DNA of 64,000 nucleotides from positions 1 to 64,000 of the forward strand of contig JAFGXR010000001.1 in NCBI GenBank assembly GCA_016936555.1. The letters are read 5' to 3'. Origin of the DNA: Spirochaetales bacterium. GTDB taxonomy: Bacteria > Spirochaetota > Spirochaetia > DSM-2461. Position numbers and translations under genes: made by a program. Positions 30,633 to 38,587 of this stretch are shown one piece after another; positions within the stretch are counted from its first letter, which is position 1, and every line of letters starts with the position of its first letter. Below the pieces are notes generated by a model. The model ran no database searches. It saw nothing but the letters and a program-made list of their open reading frames with translations, and was not told where the DNA came from.

Positions 30633-31547
30633 GTGGCAAAAAGTGTATTCAGACCGCAGGAAATAGTGAATCTCACAGCGCAGAAGGTCAAAATTGAAGC
30701 TCCCGTTTTCGAAACGGAAGTGGAGGAAGTGGAAGAACTTGAAGAGTTTGAATACACGGGACCCACGGCGGAGGACCTGAAGCGGGAAGCCGATGCCTTC
30801 AAAGCCTCCTGGGAGCGGGAAAAGCAGGCCATGATCGAAGAGGCCCAGGCCCGTGCAGAGGCCATTATCCGCGAAGCCGAGGAGACCGCCTTCGAAGAGG
30901 TCCGCAAGAAAACGGACCAGGCCACGGCGGAAAAACAGAACGCCGAGGAAGAGGCCCAGAAAACCCGGGAAAGTGCCGAAGCCGAAGCGGCGCGCCTCCG
31001 CGGCGATACGGAGCGGCAGATCGAGGACTTTAAAAAAGACGCTTATGAGAAGGGTTATGAAGCGGGCCGCGAAGAGGGTTTCAAATCGGGCGAAGCGGAA
31101 GTGGCGCGGCTGATCGACCGGATTCATACGATCATGAATAAATCGATTGAAAAGAGGATCGAAATTATTGAGGAAGCGGAATCCCAGCTTATCGATCTGG
31201 TCCTGCAGATCTCACGGAAGGTGATCAAAGTCGTTTCGGAAAACCAGAAAAACGTGGTTATCAACAATGTCGTCCAGGCTCTGAGAAAGATGAAGAGCCG
31301 GGGTGATGTGGCTATCAAAGTCAATCTGGCGGACCTGGAGATCACCACGGAGCACACTCAGGACTTCCTGCGCATGGTTGAAAACGTCAAATCCATTACA
31401 GTTCTTGAAGATTCCTCCGTGGACAAGGGGGGATGCATCATCGAAACCGATTTCGGCCAGATCGATGCGAGAATCTCCTCGCAGCTTAAGGAAATCGAAG
31501 AAAAGATCCTCGATATCGTGCCAATTAAGACGGGAATTGAGTCTTAA
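30633..31547 (+). CDS. fliH: flagellar export regulator FliH (GTG start)
   Basis: Long charged coiled coil, GYEAGREEGFKSG; position between fliG and fliI. Confidence 0.92.
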   Translation: MAKSVFRPQEIVNLTAQKVKIEAPVFETEVEEVEELEEFEYTGPTAEDLKREADAFKASWEREKQAMIEEAQARAEAIIREAEETAFEEVRKKTDQATAEKQNAEEEAQKTRESAEAEAARLRGDTERQIEDFKKDAYEKGYEAGREEGFKSGEAEVARLIDRIHTIMNKSIEKRIEIIEEAESQLIDLVLQISRKVIKVVSENQKNVVINNVVQALRKMKSRGDVAIKVNLADLEITTEHTQDFLRMVENVKSITVLEDSSVDKGGCIIETDFGQIDARISSQLKEIEEKILDIVPIKTGIES

Positions 31548-31556
31548 GGGGGATTT

Positions 31557-32903
31557 ATGCAGATTCTGGAGAAGTATTTTACCGTTCTCGACTCGATGGA
31601 CTCCATTAAATGCACCGGAACAGTCACGAAAGTTCAGGGTGTCATCATCGAGAGTCTCGGCCCCGTCGCCGCGGTCGGCGAGGTCTGCAAAATCGAGATT
31701 CCCCGGGGGAACCGGGAAGTCTATGCCGAAGTGGTCGCCCTGAAAGGGGATGCCGTCCAGCTTATGCCTTACGATGAAATGCACGGTATCGAGCTGGGGT
31801 GCAAGGTTATTGCCACAGGTGAAATGCTCACCGTCAATGTTTCCGCTGATATGCTCGGACGGGTTCTCGACGGAAGGGGCAATCCTATCGATGACAAAGG
31901 GCCTATCCCCTGTTGTGATGTCTATCCTGCCATGAATCCCCCCCCCGATTCCATGAAGAGGAAAATGATCAAGGAGCGGATCGTCACGGGAGTGCGGGCC
32001 ATCGACGGTCTGATTCCCGTGGGAAGAGGCCAGCGGCTGGGGATTTTCTCCGGTTCCGGGGTCGGAAAATCGACATTGCTCAGTATGATCGCCCGCAATA
32101 CCAATGCCGATATCAACGTCATCGCCCTGATCGGGGAAAGAGGACGGGAAGTCCGCGAATTTATAGAGAATGACCTGGGGGAAGAAGGTTTGAAGCGGTC
32201 TGTCGTGATCGTCTCGACCTCCGACACGCCGGCTCTCTCCCGTGTCCGCGGGGCATTCGTCGCCACGGCCGTCGCCGAGTATTTCCGGGATCAGGGGAAG
32301 GACGTTATGCTCCTTTTCGATTCGGTGACCCGTTTCGCCATGTCTCAGAGGGAGATCGGGCTGGCCATCGGCGAGCCTCCGGCATCAAAGGGATACACGC
32401 CCAGTGTTTTCACCCTTCTCCCCAAGCTGCTCGAGCGTTCGGGAACGTCGGATAAAGGTTCCATTACGGGCATCTATACGGTTCTGGTGGAAGGGGGTGA
32501 TATGGATGACCCCGTTGCCGACACGGTCAGAGGTATCCTCGACGGCCATATTGTTCTTTCCAGAAAGCTGGCGGAAAAATATCACTATCCCGCCATCGAT
32601 GTGCTCAGTTCCATTTCGAGGCTGGAGCCGGCTATCACCAACCCCGCAACCAGAAGGGGATTCGGGAATATCCGGAGACTGCTGGCCCTCTATACGGAAA
32701 AAGAGGACCTGATCAATATCGGCGCCTATGTGAAGGGGAGCAATGACGAGATTGATGAGGCCATCGATAAAATAGGTGAAATCAACTCCTTCCTGCGGCA
32801 GGGAACCCATGAAAAGGCCGAGCTGGACAGAACCATGGATCTGGGCGGAGAGATCTCCGGCATAGATCTTTTCCCCGAGCGGATAATCGATGAAGAAGTT
32901 TGA
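31557..32903 (+). CDS. fliI: flagellar export ATPase FliI
   Basis: GQRLGIFSGSGVGKSTLLSMIARNT, VIALIGERGREVREF, LLFDSVTRFAMSQREIGLA. Confidence 0.97.
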   Translation: MQILEKYFTVLDSMDSIKCTGTVTKVQGVIIESLGPVAAVGEVCKIEIPRGNREVYAEVVALKGDAVQLMPYDEMHGIELGCKVIATGEMLTVNVSADMLGRVLDGRGNPIDDKGPIPCCDVYPAMNPPPDSMKRKMIKERIVTGVRAIDGLIPVGRGQRLGIFSGSGVGKSTLLSMIARNTNADINVIALIGERGREVREFIENDLGEEGLKRSVVIVSTSDTPALSRVRGAFVATAVAEYFRDQGKDVMLLFDSVTRFAMSQREIGLAIGEPPASKGYTPSVFTLLPKLLERSGTSDKGSITGIYTVLVEGGDMDDPVADTVRGILDGHIVLSRKLAEKYHYPAIDVLSSISRLEPAITNPATRRGFGNIRRLLALYTEKEDLINIGAYVKGSNDEIDEAIDKIGEINSFLRQGTHEKAELDRTMDLGGEISGIDLFPERIIDEEV

Positions 32904-33324
32904 GTTTTCCCTGCAGACAGTTCTGAATCTCAGGGAAAGCGAAGAGCGGGAGTGGGAGAACAGACTGGCCGCTGTAACCGGCGAATGCGCCAGACTGAGA
33001 AGAGATATCAGCGGTTACAAAGAGGAGAAGAACCGCTGTGCCCTTGAAAACACACTCCGCGATGTGAACAGTCTACTGGCCGTTGCCAATTATCAGGCCC
33101 TTATGGACAGAAAAGCCGATGAAGCGCGGCGGCAGCTCTCTCTGAAGGAAAAAGAGAGGGAAAGAGTGCTGAAAGACTTTATTGAAGCGTCGAAAAAACG
33201 GAAAATTCTGGACAAACTGAAAGAGAAACAGCACGATGAGTATCATCATGAGCGAATCAAATACGAAGAAAAAATGAACGATGACCTGAATATCTCCCGC
33301 AGGGCCAGGGTAAACGGAGGATAA
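32890..33324 (+). CDS. fliJ: FliJ-like flagellar export chaperone
   Basis: KKFEFSLQTVLNLRESEEREWENRLA; coiled coil; position. Confidence 0.88.
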   Translation: MKKFEFSLQTVLNLRESEEREWENRLAAVTGECARLRRDISGYKEEKNRCALENTLRDVNSLLAVANYQALMDRKADEARRQLSLKEKERERVLKDFIEASKKRKILDKLKEKQHDEYHHERIKYEEKMNDDLNISRRARVNGG

Positions 33325-33325
33325 C

Positions 33326-33946
33326 ATGGCGAGTGCAGCCGGCAATGTCTTGAAAATATTTCTGCTATTGCTTCTCATAGCGGTATTGATTGTGGGAGGC
33401 GCTATCTGGTTCGATTACCTGGGGGTTATCGATGCCAAGGAGCAGCTGTCTCCCGTCACCTCACTCCTGGGGATTAAATCGCCGGAAGTGATTGAAGAAG
33501 TTTCCCAGCCTATCGTTCTGGACCGCGAAAGAATGAATATGCAGATCGAGGCACTCGACCTGCTCCGCGATGAGCTGGCTAAGCGGGAAGCGGCTGTCCA
33601 GCTGTCCGAGGCGGAAATCCTCCAGAAGCAGACGGAACTGGAAGAGAGGGAGAAGGCGCTGGACGAAAAGGAGAAATCTATTAACGATGCGCTGAACCGC
33701 TATAACAACAAGCAGACGAATCTGGAACAGAACGCCCGGTATCTGGAAGGCATGCCGCCGGAAGACGCCGTGAATATCATGATGAAAATGGAAAACCTCG
33801 ATGTGGTCGACGTTCTGAGAACCGCCGAAAGACTGGCTCAGGAGGAGGGGCGGAACTCTCTGGTTTCCTACTGGATTTCCCTTATGACGCCGGAAAAAGG
33901 GGCGGCCATCCAGAAGTTGATGGCCGATGAGCCGAAAACCAATTGA
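33326..33946 (+). CDS. flbB: FlbB-like periplasmic flagellar protein (MotE/MgtE-N-like)
   Basis: N-terminal TM, coiled coil, EGMPPEDAVNIMMKMENLDVVDVLRTAERLAQEEGRNSLVSYWISLMTPEKGAAIQKLM; spirochaete gene order. Confidence 0.8.
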   Translation: MASAAGNVLKIFLLLLLIAVLIVGGAIWFDYLGVIDAKEQLSPVTSLLGIKSPEVIEEVSQPIVLDRERMNMQIEALDLLRDELAKREAAVQLSEAEILQKQTELEEREKALDEKEKSINDALNRYNNKQTNLEQNARYLEGMPPEDAVNIMMKMENLDVVDVLRTAERLAQEEGRNSLVSYWISLMTPEKGAAIQKLMADEPKTN

Positions 33947-33949
33947 TAG

Positions 33950-34425
33950 GTGGGACTCTATTACTACGGATTCAGGGATTACAGTCCGGTGATGCAGAGA
34001 TTTACGACTGTTGATCCCATAAAAGCAGGTAGCAACTGGTATTCCTATGTGTCCAATGACCCTGTGAATCTGATCGATCCGTTCGAGTTGACGGAGAGTG
34101 ACTCTCAATCATCAACAAATCCTTTTGTGATATGGGCAGAAAAACCAAATGGAGCACCTTTGACTGATGCTGAAGCAGCTGTACAAACAGGCATTGGATC
34201 TGGAGAAATGGTACTCGGCGCAGCAGGTGTTGTTGTCTCGGGAACTGCTTCTACCGTTGGTGGTGCATATGGATTTTCCCATCGTTATGGGCTATGGCTG
34301 ATGGTGCAAATTTAATTAGTGAAGTACAAAATAATACCAAAGCTACACCTGGGGATATGTTTATTCAACTTGCAAGCACGTTGATTAATATGGGTGATAT
34401 TGATTTCGTAGTTCCGCTACCTTAG
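33950..34425 (+). pseudogene. RHS-repeat core C-terminus plus variable tip, truncated 5' and frameshifted
   Basis: GLYYYGFRDYSPVMQRFTTVDPIKAGSNWYSYVSNDPVNLIDPFEL (RHS core motif); in-frame stop at 34313-34315, but the alternate frame continues A MADGANLISEVQNNTKATPGDMFIQLASTLINMGDIDFVVPLP* to 34425. Confidence 0.75.
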
Positions 34426-34433
34426 GAGAAATT

Positions 34434-34649
34434 ATGACTCAAACAATTATTGCGTTATCAGCATTTGTTATATTTGGTCTCTTTATCTCTATTATATCAA
34501 TACGTAGATATTTGAAGTTTCGAAATTTGAAAGATGATATGAAGTTAAGGAAGAAACAGGTAATTTCAAGCATAATTGGAATGGTTCTAGGGATACCTGT
34601 GACACTGTTCTTTATTTATGTTGTCTCAGTTCTTATTTTTAATTCTTAA
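34434..34649 (+). CDS. small two-TM protein, candidate immunity protein for the RHS tip
   Basis: MTQTIIALSAFVIFGLFISIISIRRYLKF...IIGMVLGIPVTLFFIYVVSVLIFNS; starts 8 nt after the RHS tip stop, with RBS aggaga. Confidence 0.55.
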   Translation: MTQTIIALSAFVIFGLFISIISIRRYLKFRNLKDDMKLRKKQVISSIIGMVLGIPVTLFFIYVVSVLIFNS

Positions 34650-34939
34650 TAATGGATTTGTATATGTTTATATTTTGAGCCCCGATGTTCTCAGAATGTT
34701 GGTTCTGGGAATCCAAAGGGTGATCTTAAAAGACCAGCAGGTCCAGCCCTCCGCCGTCGTGGCTTCGGGCTTAGACAAAATTTTCGTTTTAGTCAGCCGG
34801 CATCCGTGCCGGCGGTTCGTTCGCTTTCGCTCACCAGAAAACGAAGATTCTGAATCCATCGGAATAAAGCGCGCTTTGCTTGCATTGCACATTGTTCGAG
34901 GCTGCGAGTCTCGCCTCTCATCTGCAAGTTGTATAAATG

Positions 34940-34979
34940 CGGTCAGTTGATTTTGAATTAAGAATCAGCTGACCGTTTT
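34940..34979. repeat. hairpin (13-bp stem) followed by TTTT, possible terminator
   Basis: cggtcagttgatt-ttgaattaag-aatcagctgaccg. Confidence 0.6.
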
Positions 34980-35332
34980 GCGTTTCTGGTTAAAGTGTAT
35001 ACTGTTACAACGGCGGCGGGATTCTTCGAAACCATCACCTTTTATATCCGCCGACAGATCCGGTCAAAAAACCTCATTCTGAGGATCTTTTACCGGATCA
35101 GTCGTTGTTTCAACTGGTATCCAGTCATGTGACCGGATTGAGAAATCCGCTCAACTCTGAGTGGGGAAGTCGCACAGAATCTCGGATATCGGGCGAGCTT
35201 GCGAGCGAACAGCCGCTAGGATACCGTCCGCTGATCACATACCCTTGATGTGTGATTATTAAAAAGGAAAAAACCTGTGAGAACAGATGAAAGAGAGGTA
35301 CATTAGTGTTAGAGTATGACAGGAGGATCAGT

Positions 35333-35578
35333 ATGTCATCGGAAATGAAAGATTATGAATTGAACGGACGCATAGACAAGAATCATCATCTGGTGATCGA
35401 GGAGAAAGACATTCCTCTTGATCCTCAGGATGTGACAATCATTGTACGCCCGAAAAGCGCCGAAGACAGAAAAGCCCGTTTCGAAAGACTCAAGGCACTT
35501 CAGGGTTCATTGAAAGATTGGGGTGTCGATGGAGTCGAGTATCAGAGAGAACTGCGGAAAGAATGGGATAACAGATGA
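35333..35578 (+). CDS. VapB-like antitoxin
   Basis: MSSEMKDYELNGRIDKNHHLVIEEKDIPLDPQDVTIIVRP...GSLKDWGVDGVEYQRELRKEWDNR; RBS aggagg; overlaps the PIN gene by 4 nt. Confidence 0.8.
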   Translation: MSSEMKDYELNGRIDKNHHLVIEEKDIPLDPQDVTIIVRPKSAEDRKARFERLKALQGSLKDWGVDGVEYQRELRKEWDNR

Positions 35579-35952
35579 GATACCTGTTGGACACCAACGC
35601 CGTAGTGTACTGTCTGGAAGGCGTTTTCCCTCTCTTTGAAAAGATATCCTTTGAAGATGAATTGTTTCTCTCCTTTATTTCCCGGATAGAACTGTATTGC
35701 GGCAAGAACAATGAAGATCAGGAGTTTTCGATTCGCCGGTTTGTCAGTGACCTGGTTGAGTTTGAAACAGACGGCGACATTACCGAGCGGACTATCTTTG
35801 TCCGGAAAAAGTATGGGCTGAAAATTCCCGATGCGATTATTGTTGCTACCGCTATCGAGAAAGGTTTAACTCTGGTAACAGCTGACAAGGAAATTCTGAA
35901 AAAGGTAAAAGATATTGAGATCATTGATCCTCTGGAATGGTCAAAGGCTTGA
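35575..35952 (+). CDS. PIN-domain toxin (VapC family)
   Basis: LLDTNAVVYCL, ISRIELYCGK, GLKIPDAIIVATAIEKGLTLVTADKEI: acidic PIN residues present. Confidence 0.9.
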   Translation: MRYLLDTNAVVYCLEGVFPLFEKISFEDELFLSFISRIELYCGKNNEDQEFSIRRFVSDLVEFETDGDITERTIFVRKKYGLKIPDAIIVATAIEKGLTLVTADKEILKKVKDIEIIDPLEWSKA

Positions 35953-36007
35953 GATAACTGTTGTTTTTGAATCCTGTACGTGAATCCGAACAGATGATTT
36001 TCTCGAA

Positions 36008-36103
36008 ATGTCTAACTCCATGGGAGCAAAGGCTTTCGGGGGCGTAGGTCTCTATTACTTCAATGCACGGTGGTATGATCCGCAGCAGGTGTATTATATT
36101 TGA
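36008..36103 (+). pseudogene. short RHS core fragment
   Basis: MSNSMGAKAFGGVGLYYFNARWYDPQQVYYI*: GLYYFNARWYDP RHS signature, then truncation. Confidence 0.75.
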
Positions 36104-36156
36104 GGTTTCTTCAAATGAGAGGTACATTAATGTTAGAGTATTCTAGAGGTTGCAGT

Positions 36157-36414
36157 ATGGCAGTAGAAGTGAAAAAGATAGAATTAACAGGTCATGTCGA
36201 CAGGAACGGTCATTTGAAGCTGGAAGCTGATGTTCCATTTAAACAGGGCGATGTAAAGGTTTTACCTGCAACGGGATCTGAAGTAGTCGAAGATGAAGAT
36301 ATCTCGACTATGGATATCCTGAGAACCGCTCAGGCCGGAGGGGCTTTTGATTTTTTGAATGACCCGGAAGAAGATATTTACACTTTGGAAGACGGAGTTC
36401 CATTTAATGATTAA
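36157..36414 (+). CDS. antitoxin-like protein with N-terminus related to the VapB-like protein at 35333
   Basis: VKKIELTGHVDRNGHLKLEADVPFKQGDVKVLP matches KDYELNGRIDKNHHLVIEEKDIPLDPQDVTIIV by eye; C-terminus DPEEDIYTLEDGVPFND; overlaps a MazF-like start. Confidence 0.75.
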   Translation: MAVEVKKIELTGHVDRNGHLKLEADVPFKQGDVKVLPATGSEVVEDEDISTMDILRTAQAGGAFDFLNDPEEDIYTLEDGVPFND

Positions 36415-36520
36415 AGGAAAAATTGTTCTGGCGCCGTTTCCTTTTACCGACTTAACATCGAGTAAAGTAAGACCTGTCTTATGCCTGTCCGAGCACATCG
36501 GTTCACATAAGTATATTTAG
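36407..36520 (+). pseudogene. truncated MazF/PemK-family toxin
   Basis: MIKGKIVLAPFPFTDLTSSKVRPVLCLSEHIGSHKYI*: typical PemK N-terminus, stops after 37 aa. Confidence 0.75.
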
Positions 36521-36679
36521 ATCGCCGTCAATGGCCATTTCAAAGTATTCCCGAAAACCCGGATCATTCTCCAGCCGGAAGTTGAATTCTCCGGATTTCA
36601 AATATTCGATTGCCCCGGACCAGGGAAGCTGAAAAAAAAATCCATAATTCAATCCGCAAATAATTTCACTTAACCAACT
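36503..36679 (-). pseudogene. unidentified reverse-strand coding remnant without start
   Basis: Open frame SWLSEIICGLNYGFFFQLPWSGAIEYLKSGEFNFRLENDPGFREYFEMAIDGDLNILM*; no family recognised. Confidence 0.3.
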
Positions 36680-36725
36680 TTAAAAACGGTCGAAAATTAA
36701 AAAGAGTAAACATCCTGGAGGATTT

Positions 36726-38120
36726 ATGACCTCAACGATAAACGCTCTTATGCAGTCCGGCCCGCCGGAACAGAAGAGCCGGATTACAAAAACGGAAAGC
36801 CCTTCCCGGCAGGACGGCTCCGATAACCGCTTTAAAGACTCTCTCGAAAAAGCCATGAACGGCAATGAAGAGAAAGAAGCGGCAAAAAGCGGCGAAAAAT
36901 CAGAAGCGACTGCGGTTGCTGACAAAAAAGAAGTCAGCGATGTAAAGAAGAAATCTGAATCAGCAGACGGTGAAAAGAAACTCTCATCTGAAAAAACTCT
37001 CAATTTCCCCCGGGGAGATAAAAAACCGGTTTTGAAGATCAAGGGAGAAAAGTCCGGCGAAGAAGATTCTGAAGATGTTTCAAATGAGTCGGTTTCTCAG
37101 CTTATTGATAATGAATCAATAAAAAAGAGGCTTTCAACTGCCAGAGCAAATGATTCAGAAAACTCCCGGCGAATAGTAAAAAAAGATGAAAAGCCTTCAG
37201 GCGGGGCAGTAAAAGACCGGAGTCCCGAACAGATTGTCTCCGGGAATCCTCTGGAAACAGAACATGTTGTTGATGATAAATTGAAATCCCTGATGCCTGA
37301 AAAGGAACGGAAGATTTCTGATTCCGAAGAAAAAGGTGCGGAAAGCGTAATAATCCCCTTCCCGAAAGCAGGCGATAGTAAAACGGCGGAAATGGCATCT
37401 GCTCAGAATCAGGCATCTGAAAAATTTGTCAGTACGGCAAAAGAGCCGGCTTCCAGGCTGAAGAAAGGCAAGGATGAGCCGGTCCTGACCGTTATCGATA
37501 CCCGATCCAAAGGAGCGGAGAACCGGGAGACGGCCCAGGGGCTCACAAAAGCATCAGCCTCAGTGGAAACGACGGACCAAACCTCGAAGGAATCGAACCA
37601 GATCGTTCTCGGGGAACAGGCTGCCGATAAAGCTTCCGGAGAGGAAACCAGATCATTTCAGAGCCGCTTTACTGAAAACCGGGAAGTCGTGCTGGCCCGG
37701 GAATTGCGGGAATCGGGCAATGAGCAGATTGTCAGAAAAGCTTCGTTTATTCTCAAGGACAGCAACCAGGGTGAGATCAGACTCATCCTCAAACCCGAGG
37801 CTCTGGGGCAGGTCAAAATTCATCTCGATATGAATGAAAACAATTTAGTCGGAAAAATTATTGTCGAGAATCATAGGGTGGGACAGATCTTCGAAAACAA
37901 TCTGAGCAATCTGTCCAAAGCCTTTGAGGAAGCCGGAATCAGCAGTTCATCCATTGAAGTGACAGTGGGAGACGGCAACGGCCGGAACGGGGGAAACCAA
38001 GCCTCGCGGGAAGATCAGCCCTTCTTCAGCGAAAGACTTAAAACCCTTGATAAGGCTGTTCCCTCGGTAGAACGGATGGCTTCCGGTCTGGGAACACAGC
38101 ATATCAATCTGGTCATATAA
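36726..38120 (+). CDS. fliK: flagellar hook-length control protein FliK
   Basis: Low-complexity charged N-terminus; C-terminal ASFILKDSNQGEIRLILKPEALGQVKIHLDMNENNLVGKIIVENHRVGQIFENNLSNLSKAFEEAGI. Confidence 0.92.
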   Translation: MTSTINALMQSGPPEQKSRITKTESPSRQDGSDNRFKDSLEKAMNGNEEKEAAKSGEKSEATAVADKKEVSDVKKKSESADGEKKLSSEKTLNFPRGDKKPVLKIKGEKSGEEDSEDVSNESVSQLIDNESIKKRLSTARANDSENSRRIVKKDEKPSGGAVKDRSPEQIVSGNPLETEHVVDDKLKSLMPEKERKISDSEEKGAESVIIPFPKAGDSKTAEMASAQNQASEKFVSTAKEPASRLKKGKDEPVLTVIDTRSKGAENRETAQGLTKASASVETTDQTSKESNQIVLGEQAADKASGEETRSFQSRFTENREVVLARELRESGNEQIVRKASFILKDSNQGEIRLILKPEALGQVKIHLDMNENNLVGKIIVENHRVGQIFENNLSNLSKAFEEAGISSSSIEVTVGDGNGRNGGNQASREDQPFFSERLKTLDKAVPSVERMASGLGTQHINLVI

Positions 38121-38136
38121 GGAATAAGGAGATTTC

Positions 38137-38571
38137 ATGGATTTTTCAACATTGATGTCATCTACAGATCAATCCAAAGTGTCAATGCAGGTTGACGCCT
38201 TCAATAAAACCATTAATGCGGGGAGAGTCCGCAAGGACGGTCTCGATAAGGATGATTTTCTGAAAATCCTCATCTCCCAGCTCTCCAACCAGGATCCGAC
38301 CAAACCGATGGAAGATAAGGAATTCATTGCCCAGATGGCCCAGTTCTCCTCTCTGGAGCAGATGACCAATATGAGCAGCGAGTTCGCCAAAGTGGCTGAC
38401 AGAATCCAGTCCTCCCAGGCTCTGGGCATGCTCGGGCGGACAGTGGAAATCGCCCAGGGCGATAACCTTGTCAGTGGAAAAGTCGAGGCTGTAACAGGCG
38501 GTGAATACCCCAACATCCTCGTTGACGGAAAATATTACGGACTGGAAAGTGTTTCCAGGATCAGAGAATAA
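38137..38571 (+). CDS. flgD: flagellar hook capping protein FlgD
   Basis: KDDFLKILISQLSNQDPTKPMEDKEFIAQMAQFSSLEQMTNM. Confidence 0.96.
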   Translation: MDFSTLMSSTDQSKVSMQVDAFNKTINAGRVRKDGLDKDDFLKILISQLSNQDPTKPMEDKEFIAQMAQFSSLEQMTNMSSEFAKVADRIQSSQALGMLGRTVEIAQGDNLVSGKVEAVTGGEYPNILVDGKYYGLESVSRIRE

Positions 38572-38587
38572 GAGGAGATTGTAAGTT

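Noticed and set aside
34618-34950. 110-aa + and 74-aa - ORFs in the island
   Set aside because: Composition looks like non-coding hairpin-rich DNA; no RBS or recognisable motif.
33947-36725. Integron/attC cassette array explanation for the TA-containing island
   Set aside because: No integrase in the window and no attC-like RYYYAAC-type site pairs recognised around the TA modules.
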